This document shows, one piece after another, positions 1-6,135 of a DNA stretch of 6,136 bases. Numbering within the stretch: position 1 is the stretch's first letter; every line of letters begins with the position of its first letter. The position numbers were made by a program, and so were the translations under genes. The DNA comes from Kingella oralis (GTDB taxonomy: Bacteria; Pseudomonadota; Gammaproteobacteria; Burkholderiales; Neisseriaceae), in NCBI GenBank assembly GCA_905373195.1, contig CAJPSG010000074.1, forward strand, positions 1-6,136, given 5' to 3'. A model generated the notes under the pieces. It did no database searches. It was given only the letters and a program-made list of their open reading frames with translations, and had not been told where the DNA came from.

Positions 1-3
1 AAT

Positions 4-43
4 AGGCAGCCTGAAAAAGGATTATCCCGTTTTCAAGCTGCCT
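4..43 (-). terminator. DUS-derived hairpin downstream of serS
   Basis: A perfect plus-strand DUS (4-15) pairs with a one-mismatch reverse copy (TTCAAGCTGCCT, 32-43). The arms are 4-17 and 30-43, 14 positions with one mismatch (C11 against A36), enclosing a 12-base loop. It starts 22 bases past the serS stop. Such DUS inverted pairs are commonly placed as terminators in Neisseriaceae; terminator function here is inferred. Confidence 0.7.
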
Positions 44-64
44 TTGGGTTTTCAATCGGCGGGT

Positions 65-1402
<1,338 letters not shown>

Positions 1403-1415
1403 AACCAAAACGGGG

Positions 1416-1463
1416 TTTCAGGCTGCCTTTGGGGGCGATGGGGAAGGTTGAGGCAGCCTGAAA
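1416..1463. terminator. DUS inverted-repeat hairpin
   Basis: Reverse DUS at 1417-1428 and forward DUS at 1451-1462 form a perfect 13-bp stem (1416-1428 with 1451-1463) around a 22-base G-rich loop. It lies just upstream of serS. It has no long T run on either side, so terminator activity is only plausible; it may serve chiefly as paired uptake sequences. Confidence 0.55.
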
Positions 1464-1526
1464 ATGGTTTTAAGCAAGCGTAGCCTGCATACTGTAGGGC
1501 GTGTAGTTTTGCTGTGTACGCGGTTC

Positions 1527-1570
1527 AAAGCAGCCTGAAAAGCCTAGTTACCCACTTTCAGGCTGCCTTT
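1527..1570. terminator. DUS inverted-repeat hairpin with one degenerate arm
   Basis: A one-mismatch forward copy AAGCAGCCTGAA (1528-1539) faces an exact reverse DUS (1557-1568). The inner 11 bp pair perfectly (1530-1540 with 1556-1566), then one mismatch and two A-T pairs. The loop is 15 bases. TTT follows the right arm. It is probably part of the terminator set after the minus-strand gene at 1724-1960. Confidence 0.55.
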
Positions 1571-1615
1571 CTATTGGTGCATCATTAATTTATGGGTAAA
1601 AAGCAGCAGAAGCAA

Positions 1616-1661
1616 AAACAGCGTGGATAACCCAAGGGAAGGAAGGTTATCCACGCTGTTT
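1616..1661. terminator. Perfect 17-bp hairpin, probable terminator of the small exported protein gene
   Basis: Arms 1616-1632 and 1645-1661 are exact reverse complements (core CAGCGTGGATAACC / GGTTATCCACGCTG) around a 12-base purine-rich loop. It is unrelated to the DUS. Read on the minus strand the stem ends in a run of five T (GCTGTTTTTGC), as expected for an intrinsic terminator 62 bases beyond the stop of the gene at 1724-1960. On the plus strand it is followed by TTTGTGGTTTT. The arms contain TTATCCACG, one base from a DnaA box; see findings. Confidence 0.65.
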
Positions 1662-1687
1662 GTGGTTTTAGCTTTGCGAACTGTGTT

Positions 1688-1718
1688 TTCAGGCTGCCTT
1701 TATGGTTTCAGGCTGCCG
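1688..1718 (-). repeat. Tandem same-strand DUS pair
   Basis: An exact reverse DUS TTCAGGCTGCCT (1688-1699) is followed 7 bases later by an 11 of 12 match TTCAGGCTGCCG (1707-1718). Both have the same orientation, so they do not make a hairpin. The second copy ends five bases before the stop codon of the minus-strand gene at 1724-1960. Confidence 0.75.
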
Positions 1719-1723
1719 CGAAA

Positions 1724-1960
1724 TTATTTGTCGCTGCCGATGCGTTCGGGTTTGTTGTTGGTGGCGCGAACTTGCTCGCCAACGTAGATAAATTTCACGC
1801 GGTCATCATTGCGGTAAGAAACGTAATCGGTGTTTACCGCTTGCAACGATGGAATTTCTTGGTGGTCGGGTTGTTTAGACACAGGGCGGTCAATGATTTT
1901 GGCTGCCATTGCGTTGGTTGAAATAACGGCTGCGAGTGCGATTGCTACGATTTTGTTCAT
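1724..1960 (-). CDS. Small exported protein of unknown function (78 aa)
   Basis: I do not recognise this family. The protein begins MNKIVAIALAAVISTNAMAA, a short Lys-containing N-region, a hydrophobic core and an AMA-type signal peptidase I site near residues 17-20. This leaves a mature, charged peptide of about 58 residues with no cysteine and no further membrane segment. The mature part contains a Tyr/Arg/Asp-rich middle (YVSYRNDDRVKFIYVG, 46-61) and a basic tail ending SDK. A periplasmic or secreted location is inferred. I chose the ATG at 1958-1960 because it starts the signal peptide and has AGAGA at a suitable distance; the longer upstream reading adds a non-conserved-looking Cys/Lys-rich stretch that would bury the signal. 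It is divergent from the metR-like gene across 431 bp, and hairpins follow its stop. Confidence 0.7.
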   Translation of the reverse strand: MNKIVAIALAAVISTNAMAAKIIDRPVSKQPDHQEIPSLQAVNTDYVSYRNDDRVKFIYVGEQVRATNNKPERIGSDK

Positions 1961-2108
1961 GGTGTTGTCTCTAAAAATTAAAGGGTTAAATTGAACTTTG
2001 CGTTTTCTGCCTTGCTTCGCAGCATACCCCTTTATACCCAAATCAAAGATTTGGACACAGGGGCAAGGCTGCCCTGAAAGTGTGTGCATCATAAGCAATT
2101 TATTTTTG

Positions 2109-2127
2109 CTGAAAAATACGGTTTCAG
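2109..2127. promoter_or_regulatory. Palindrome CTGAAA-N7-TTTCAG, candidate operator
   Basis: Perfect 6-bp arms with a 7-base spacer, in the gap between the divergent small gene and metR. It resembles the E. coli MetR recognition layout TGAA-N5-TTCA but with nine bases between the TGAA and TTCA half-sites, so it is not a consensus match. An operator role is a guess from position and symmetry. Confidence 0.3.
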
Positions 2128-2236
2128 GAAAAACGGCTTCAACGGTTAATTGAAAATGGCTTACTGCAAGTGCGCTGTTGTTCAGAAAGTGAGTGCATTG
2201 TAGGGTTTACCCAAAAAGGAAAAAAGTGGCGTTTTT

Positions 2237-2251
2237 GAAATAGATTATTTC
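2237..2251. promoter_or_regulatory. Palindrome GAAATA-N3-TATTTC, candidate operator
   Basis: Perfect 6-bp dyad about 140 bases upstream of the metR ATG. LysR-type regulators often bind AT-rich dyads upstream of their own gene and the divergent one. The usual T-N11-A core is not present at this centre, so binding by MetR is only a suggestion. Confidence 0.25.
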
Positions 2252-2391
2252 TTGATGGGAAAATATATTGCGTTCTAACGGCTTGCACCTTTTCCATAAA
2301 CGTAATTTAACAACAGTTAGCAAAAATAAACGGCTTCCCCGTATTGATAAACTCTTTTAATATCGTGTTTTCGTGATTTAGGGCGATTTTT

Positions 2392-3321
2392 ATGACAGAA
2401 AGCATTATTGAACTGCGCCATTTGCGCACTTTGCTGGCGTTAGAGGAAACGGGCAGCGTTTCGCTGGCGGCGCAGCGGGTGTTTTTGACGCAATCGGCGT
2501 TGTCGCACCAACTTCGCGCGTTGGAAATTTATTTTGACACGCCGCTGTTTGAGCGCAAAACCTCGCCGATTCGTTTCACGCCAGCGGGCGAGCGGTTGCT
2601 GAAACTGGGGCATGAGTTGCTACCGCGCGTGGCGGCGGCGGAGCGGGATTTGATGCAGATTGTGCAAGGCGAGGCGGGCGAATTGCGCATTGCGGTGGAA
2701 TGCCACACTTGTTTTGATTGGCTGATGCCTGCGATGGGCGTGTTTCGCCCGCAATGGCCGCAGGTGGAATTGGATATTGTGTCGGGCTTTCAGGCCGACC
2801 CTGTGGCGCTGCTGCTATCTCATCGTGCGGATTTTGCCATTGTGTCGGAAGCCGCGCCGCAAGCGGGGGTGGCGTATCAGCCGCTGTTTGCTTATGAAAT
2901 GGTGGGCATTTGCGCGCCAGACCATCCGCTTGCCAACAAGCCTGTGTGGCAGGCGGAGGATTTTATGGATGAAACATTGATTACCTATCCCGTGCCCGAT
3001 GATATGCTGGATTTGCTGAAAAAAGTACTGCTGCCGCGCGGCATCCACCCCAAGCGGCGCAACAGCGAGCTGACGATTACCATTGTGCAACTGGTTGCCA
3101 GCAAGCGCGGCATTGCGGCGTTGCCTTATTGGGCGGTGATGCCGTATGTGGAGAAAAATTATGTGGTGCATCGCCCGATTGGCGAGCAGCCCTTGCAAAG
3201 CGAGCTTTACGCGGCGATGCGCGAGGGAGATGCCAATCGCGCGTATATCAACGATTTTTGCACGATTATTCGGCAAGAGAGTTTTGCCAATTTGCCTGCG
3301 TTGAGTGTGTTGGTGATGTGA
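2392..3321 (+). CDS. metR: LysR-type regulator of methionine biosynthesis, MetR-like
   Basis: Cytoplasmic DNA-binding regulator. In enterobacteria MetR uses homocysteine as coregulator and activates metE, metF and related genes. The 309-residue protein has the LysR layout: an N-terminal winged helix-turn-helix (about 8-67, with the recognition segment AAQRVFLTQSALSHQLRALE at 26-45 and PLFERK at 51-56), a linker helix, then a periplasmic-binding-protein-like effector domain (about 95-295). MetR-like features include RIAVECHTCFDWL near 99-111 (E. coli MetR has RIAIECHSCIQWL), WPQVELDIVSG, APDHPLA (175-181) and GIAALPYW (240-247). The ATG follows AGGG about 10 bases upstream. No met gene adjoins it, so the target must lie elsewhere or be the divergent exported-protein gene. 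A DUS hairpin follows 8 bases after the stop. Subfamily assignment is strong but is by recall of the E. coli sequence. Confidence 0.88.
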   Translation: MTESIIELRHLRTLLALEETGSVSLAAQRVFLTQSALSHQLRALEIYFDTPLFERKTSPIRFTPAGERLLKLGHELLPRVAAAERDLMQIVQGEAGELRIAVECHTCFDWLMPAMGVFRPQWPQVELDIVSGFQADPVALLLSHRADFAIVSEAAPQAGVAYQPLFAYEMVGICAPDHPLANKPVWQAEDFMDETLITYPVPDDMLDLLKKVLLPRGIHPKRRNSELTITIVQLVASKRGIAALPYWAVMPYVEKNYVVHRPIGEQPLQSELYAAMREGDANRAYINDFCTIIRQESFANLPALSVLVM

Positions 3322-3329
3322 ACAATGGA

Positions 3330-3369
3330 TTTCAGGCTGCCTTATCCGCATGATGGAGGCAGCCTGAAA
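3330..3369 (+). terminator. metR terminator, DUS inverted repeat
   Basis: Exact reverse DUS (3331-3342) and exact forward DUS (3357-3368) form a perfect 13-bp stem (3330-3342 with 3357-3369) and a 14-base loop, starting 8 bases after the metR stop. The position strongly suggests an intrinsic terminator, although the downstream side is A-rich and only later has CTTTTG. Confidence 0.75.
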
Positions 3370-3405
3370 ACGCTTTTGCGCCGCCGCGAAACCTGTTTAT
3401 TTCCA

Positions 3406-3459
3406 TTTTCAGGCTGCCTATTTGTTCTCAATATTTGTTCCCAATAGGCAGCCTGAAAA
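3406..3459. terminator. Extended 17-bp DUS hairpin between metR and trkA
   Basis: Arms 3406-3422 and 3443-3459 are exact reverse complements, each containing an exact DUS (3408-3419 reverse, 3446-3457 forward) extended by AAT/ATT inside and an extra A-T pair outside. The loop is 20 bases. This is one of the two longest perfect stems in the window and, being flanked by T and A runs, could terminate in either direction. It insulates trkA from metR a second time. Confidence 0.65.
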
Positions 3460-3472
3460 CCATCCCGCCCAA

Positions 3473-3484
3473 AGGCAGCCTGAA
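3473..3484 (+). repeat. Lone DUS abutting the trkA promoter
   Basis: Exact AGGCAGCCTGAA ending ten bases before the putative trkA -10 box, so it occupies the region where a -35 element would lie. It has no reverse partner of its own immediately downstream, though it could compete with 3446-3457 for pairing to 3408-3419. Confidence 0.85.
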
Positions 3485-3494
3485 AATATTTCGG

Positions 3495-3500
3495 TATAAT
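3495..3500 (+). promoter_or_regulatory. Consensus -10 box of trkA
   Basis: Perfect TATAAT within TCGGTATAAT, 31 bases upstream of the trkA GTG. It predicts a transcription start near 3507 and a leader of about 25 bases. No recognisable -35 hexamer exists at 16-18 bases because that space is filled by the DUS at 3473-3484; the extended -10 is partial (CGG instead of TGN). Confidence 0.55.
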
Positions 3501-3531
3501 TTCCCCTTTTGCAACCCACTTCAAACCGCCC

Positions 3532-4941
3532 GTGAAAATCCTGATTTTAGGCTGCGGACAAGTCGGCTCCGCCATTGCCGAAGAACTCGCCACCATGCCC
3601 AACAACGATGTAACCATCGTTGATACCAATGAACAAGCCCTGAAAAACATCGCCAGCCGCTTGGATGTGCAAACGCTGGTGGGCAACGCCGCCTCGCCCG
3701 TTTTGCTGGAACAAGCAGGCGCGCCCGACACTGATATGCTGCTCGCGCTCACCCGCAGCGACGAAACCAACCTCGTTGCCTGCAAACTCGCCGCCACGCT
3801 GTTCAACATCCCCCAGCGCATCGCCCGCGTGCGCAATTCTGCCTACCAAGAATACGGCGAAACCGACCAAGACCCCGACACCCTATCCACCAGCCTCAAA
3901 GCCTTTGACATCACCGATTCCATCCACCCAGAGCATCTGCTCACCGAACACATCGCAGGCTTATTAAGCTATGTACGCGCCTTGCAAGTGCTGCCCTTTG
4001 CCCACGACAAAGTGCGCATGGTGGTTGCCGAAGCCAAAGCAGGCGACTGGATCATCGGCAAAACGCTGTTTCAAATCAACGCGCAACTGGGCGAAACCCT
4101 AGATTGCCAAATCTCCGCCATCTACCGCAACACACGCCTGATTGTGCCGCAGCCTGAAACCGTGATTGAAGAAGCCGACGAAATCGCCTTTATGGTCGCC
4201 TCCAAACACATGGCGGCGGTGATGTATGTGCTGTTTGAATACAACCAATCCAACCACCGCGTGATGATTGCGGGCGGCGGCAACGTGGGCTTTCGGCTGG
4301 CAAAAAAAATGGAACACAAGTTCAACATCAAAATCATTGAAGAAGATGCCCAACGCGCCGAATGGCTTGCCGAGCAGCTAGACAATACGCTGGTATTGTA
4401 CGGCTCTGCCACCGATGAAAGCCTGCTCACGCGCGAATACATCAACGAAATTGACGTGTTTTGCGCCCTAACCAACGATGATGAAAACAATATCATGGCA
4501 GGTCTGCTCGCCAAAAACCTCGGCGCAAAACGCGTCATCAGCGTCATCAACCGCGCCCGCTATGTGGATTTGCTCACAGGCAACCAGCTGGACATCATCG
4601 TTTCGCCGCACCAAATCACCATTGGCAGCGTGCTTGCCCATGTGCGCCGTGGCGACATCGCCGCCATCTACCCGCTGCGGCGCGGCACAGCCGAAGTGAT
4701 AGAAGCCGTGGTTCACGGCGACCGCACCACCTCATCGCTGGTGGGGCGGCGCGTGGACGAAATCAAATGGCCCTCCGCCTGCCACATCGCCGCCATCGTG
4801 CGCGACGACGAAGTCATCATGGGGCGACACCACGACCAAATCCTTGCCGATGGCGACAGGCTGGTGCTATTCGTTTCCCGCCGTCGCGTGTCGCGCGAGT
4901 TGGAAAAATTGATTCAAGTGAAGATGGGGTTTTTTGGCTGA
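3532..4941 (+). CDS. trkA: Trk potassium uptake regulatory/NAD-binding subunit TrkA
   Basis: Peripheral cytoplasmic-membrane protein that binds NAD(H) and gates the TrkH/TrkG potassium channel subunit. The 469 residues form the duplicated architecture expected for full-length TrkA (E. coli about 458): RCK-N domain 1 with GCGQVG (7-12) and acidic Asp31 ending the second strand, RCK-C domain 1 (about 140-230), RCK-N domain 2 with GGGNVG (248-253) and Glu270-Glu271, and RCK-C domain 2 (about 370-455). LTRSDETN (73-80) and LTNDDENN (313-320) are matching segments of the two halves. The start is GTG: it gives MKILILGCGQVG, exactly where the first Rossmann strand should begin, and no alternative upstream start is needed. 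No Shine-Dalgarno motif precedes it. No trkH or trkG gene lies in the window. A partial DUS core (GCAGCCTGAA) is at 4149-4158. It is followed by a DUS terminator. Confidence 0.96.
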   Translation: MKILILGCGQVGSAIAEELATMPNNDVTIVDTNEQALKNIASRLDVQTLVGNAASPVLLEQAGAPDTDMLLALTRSDETNLVACKLAATLFNIPQRIARVRNSAYQEYGETDQDPDTLSTSLKAFDITDSIHPEHLLTEHIAGLLSYVRALQVLPFAHDKVRMVVAEAKAGDWIIGKTLFQINAQLGETLDCQISAIYRNTRLIVPQPETVIEEADEIAFMVASKHMAAVMYVLFEYNQSNHRVMIAGGGNVGFRLAKKMEHKFNIKIIEEDAQRAEWLAEQLDNTLVLYGSATDESLLTREYINEIDVFCALTNDDENNIMAGLLAKNLGAKRVISVINRARYVDLLTGNQLDIIVSPHQITIGSVLAHVRRGDIAAIYPLRRGTAEVIEAVVHGDRTTSSLVGRRVDEIKWPSACHIAAIVRDDEVIMGRHHDQILADGDRLVLFVSRRRVSRELEKLIQVKMGFFG

Positions 4942-4946
4942 TTATT

Positions 4947-4993
4947 TGTTTTCAGGCTGCCTCTGGTGTAGGCGAAAAGGCAGCCTGAAAACA
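4947..4993 (+). terminator. trkA terminator, 16-bp DUS hairpin
   Basis: Arms 4947-4962 and 4978-4993 are exact reverse complements containing DUS copies 4951-4962 (reverse) and 4978-4989 (forward), with a 15-base loop. It begins five bases past the trkA stop, a placement typical of a rho-independent terminator, although no T run follows. Confidence 0.75.
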
Positions 4994-5053
4994 GGGAAAA
5001 CCCGCCACCAACATTTTGTTCACTTGTTCACGTTACCCAAATACCATTTACCG

Positions 5054-5213
5054 TTTTCAGGCTGCCTTAACAGCCGATACAGCAGCAACAGCGTAGCGTG
5101 CGGCTCTGCCACGCACCATTTATTGCGAACATGGCTAAACGGTGTGCGATGTGCGCCACACACTTTGCTTGTACTGTGTTTATTTTGCTTAACCATAAAA
5201 GGCAGCCTGAAAA
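5054..5213. repeat. Widely spaced inverted DUS pair
   Basis: Reverse DUS 5056-5067 and forward DUS 5200-5211 sit in exact 15-bp complementary arms (5054-5068 with 5199-5213) enclosing about 130 bases with no ORF. The distance makes a simple terminator unlikely; both are more likely independent uptake sequences or remnants of an insertion that split a hairpin. Confidence 0.5.
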
Positions 5214-5246
5214 TCTTGTTCACCAGCTTAACCCCGCTCAATACCC

Positions 5247-5316
5247 TTTTCAGGCTGCATTAACGCAGCTCGAAGGCAGCCTGAAAACCTTAGCACCGCC
5301 ATTTTCAGGCTGCCTT
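5247..5316 (+). terminator. Three-armed DUS structure just upstream of the RNA methyltransferase gene
   Basis: Three copies alternate: reverse (5249-5260, last-but-one base changed), forward (5274-5285) and reverse (5304-5315). The middle arm can pair to the left (14 positions, one mismatch, 13-base loop) or to the right (perfect 15 bp, 5273-5287 with 5302-5316, 14-base loop). The right hairpin is followed by TTCC and ends 17 bases before the ATG at 5334. It may be a terminator for upstream transcription or an attenuator-like device; function is inferred only. Confidence 0.5.
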
Positions 5317-5333
5317 TTCCACCCCAAACCGCC

Positions 5334-6125
5334 ATGCCCACCCTCCAATCTCCGCAAAACCCCCAGCTCAAACACCTTGCCAAAATCCTAACCGCCACTA
5401 AGCACCGCCGCGAACACCAGCAAGCCGCGCTGGAAGGGGCGCATCTACTCGCCGCCTATTTGGACGCAGGCAACACGCCGCAGCAGGTCTATATCCCCGA
5501 GCCAAAATTAAGGCAGCCTGAAACCATCGCGCTGATGGCAAGGCTGCCTGAAAACCGCATCACGCCCGTTGCGCCCCATTTGCTGCAAAAAATCAGCACG
5601 CTAGATAATGCCGACGACATCATCAGCCTGATTGCGCTGCCACCGCCCGCGTCGCCCGCCCGCGACGACTGCATCGTGTTAGACGCGGTGCAAGATGCGG
5701 GCAACGTGGGCACGGTGTTGCGCAGCGCAGCGGCGGCGGGCATCCGCCATGTGGTGCTGGGCGCGGGCTGCGCCGATGCCTATTCGCCCAAAGTGTTGCG
5801 CGCGGGCATGGGCGCGCATTTTGTGCTTACGCTGCACGAGCGCGTGAACCTGCGCGACTGGTTGGCAAGCTACCCCCAGCGCACCCTCGCCACCGCGCTC
5901 ACCGAACGCAATAATTTTTCGCTGTACGACTTAGACTTGCGCCAACCATCGGCATGGATTTTTGGCAACGAGGGCAACGGCGTGTCGCCCGACATCCTTG
6001 CCGCAGCTACCGCCACGGTTAAAATCCCCATGCAAGGCGCAGTGGAATCGCTCAACATCGCCCAAGCCGCCACCATCTGCCTGTTTGAACAAATGCGGCA
6101 ACGCTTGGCAGGCGCAACAAAATAG
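5334..6125 (+). CDS. SpoU/TrmH-family RNA 2'-O-ribose methyltransferase
   Basis: Predicted SAM-dependent enzyme of the SPOUT superfamily that methylates a ribose 2'-OH in rRNA or tRNA; the exact nucleotide cannot be read from sequence. Of 263 residues, the N-terminal part (about 5-95) resembles the SpoU substrate-binding domain (NPQLKHLAKIL 9-19, ALEGAHLL 32-39). The catalytic trefoil-knot domain follows with motif 1 LDAVQDAGNVGTVLRSA (116-132; Asn124, Arg130), SPKVLRAGMGAHF (151-163), motif 2 IFGNEGNGVS (209-218; Glu213) and motif 3 IPMQGAVESLNIAQAAT (231-247; Ser239, Asn241). All family-defining residues are present. It looks more like the YsgA/TsnR-type group than RlmB or TrmH proper, so no symbol is given. 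The ATG fits the domain start but lacks a Shine-Dalgarno motif. Two DUS-type 12-mers are embedded in frame at codons 60-63 and 70-73, and the TAG stop overlaps another DUS. Confidence 0.93.
   Translation: MPTLQSPQNPQLKHLAKILTATKHRREHQQAALEGAHLLAAYLDAGNTPQQVYIPEPKLRQPETIALMARLPENRITPVAPHLLQKISTLDNADDIISLIALPPPASPARDDCIVLDAVQDAGNVGTVLRSAAAAGIRHVVLGAGCADAYSPKVLRAGMGAHFVLTLHERVNLRDWLASYPQRTLATALTERNNFSLYDLDLRQPSAWIFGNEGNGVSPDILAAATATVKIPMQGAVESLNIAQAATICLFEQMRQRLAGATK
5511..5552 (+). repeat. Two in-frame uptake-type sequences inside the methyltransferase gene
   Basis: AGGCAGCCTGAA (5511-5522, exact) and AGGCTGCCTGAA (5541-5552, one base different) lie 30 bases apart in the same reading frame and encode Arg-Gln-Pro-Glu (60-63) and Arg-Leu-Pro-Glu (70-73). 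Each is preceded by A and followed by AACC or AAACC, so the similarity extends slightly beyond the 12-mer. They fall in the N-terminal domain away from the catalytic motifs. Confidence 0.85.
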
Positions 6126-6135
6126 GCAGCCTGAA
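6124..6135 (+). repeat. DUS overlapping the stop codon of the methyltransferase gene
   Basis: Exact AGGCAGCCTGAA whose first two bases are the last two of the TAG stop. It is probably the left arm of a terminator hairpin whose right arm lies beyond the window. Confidence 0.8.

Larger units (their letters stand above)
1961..2391. other. Divergent intergenic region between the small exported protein gene and metR
   Basis: This 431-bp, AT-rich gap must contain the promoters for both divergent genes. No convincing -35/-10 pair was found for either. Candidates are TATAAA on the minus strand (2031-2036) and TAATAT on the plus strand (2358-2363), both lacking a good -35. It holds several short palindromes (2038-2054, 2109-2127, 2138-2154, 2237-2251), and the 10-mer AAACGGCTTC twice (2131-2140, 2328-2337) with a near copy at 2277-2286. 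It has no exact DUS, unlike every other gap in the window. No credible ORF lies in it. Confidence 0.6.
4942..5333. other. Gene-free interval between trkA and the RNA methyltransferase gene
   Basis: This 392-bp stretch has no believable coding sequence or RNA gene. It carries six exact DUS (4951-4962 -, 4978-4989 +, 5056-5067 -, 5200-5211 +, 5274-5285 +, 5304-5315 -) and one 11 of 12 match (5249-5260 -). The 8-mer TTGTTCAC occurs in tandem at 5016-5031 and once more at 5216-5223. The promoter for the methyltransferase gene should be here, but no convincing hexamer pair was found. Confidence 0.65.

Noticed and set aside
1961..2098. Longer 124-residue version of the small exported protein
   Set aside because: The upstream extension has no signal peptide character and would hide the clear one starting at the internal ATG at 1958-1960, which also has a plausible ribosome-binding site.
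2255..2278. Tiny plus-strand ORF (MGKYIAF) as a metR leader peptide
   Set aside because: It has seven codons, no methionine-rich or regulatory codon run, no ribosome-binding site and no terminator hairpin after it.
2815..3351. Minus-strand open frame (178 codons) opposite metR
   Set aside because: It is antisense to a well-supported LysR-type gene, with His/Arg/Gln-rich low-information protein sequence and no good ribosome-binding site.
3342..3836. Minus-strand open frame (164 codons) over the trkA start
   Set aside because: It runs through the DUS hairpins, the trkA promoter and the trkA Rossmann motif; the translated DUS arms show it is not a gene.
3330..5315. CRISPR array
   Set aside because: The repeated element is a 12-mer in both orientations with irregular spacing and forms hairpins; this is the DUS pattern, not regularly spaced direct repeats with spacers, and there are no cas genes.
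4934..5391. Overlapping small open frames in the trkA-methyltransferase gap
   Set aside because: Their translations are made largely of DUS-derived segments (such as RQPEN or FSGCL), and several frames on both strands cover the same bases; none has a ribosome-binding site or domain.
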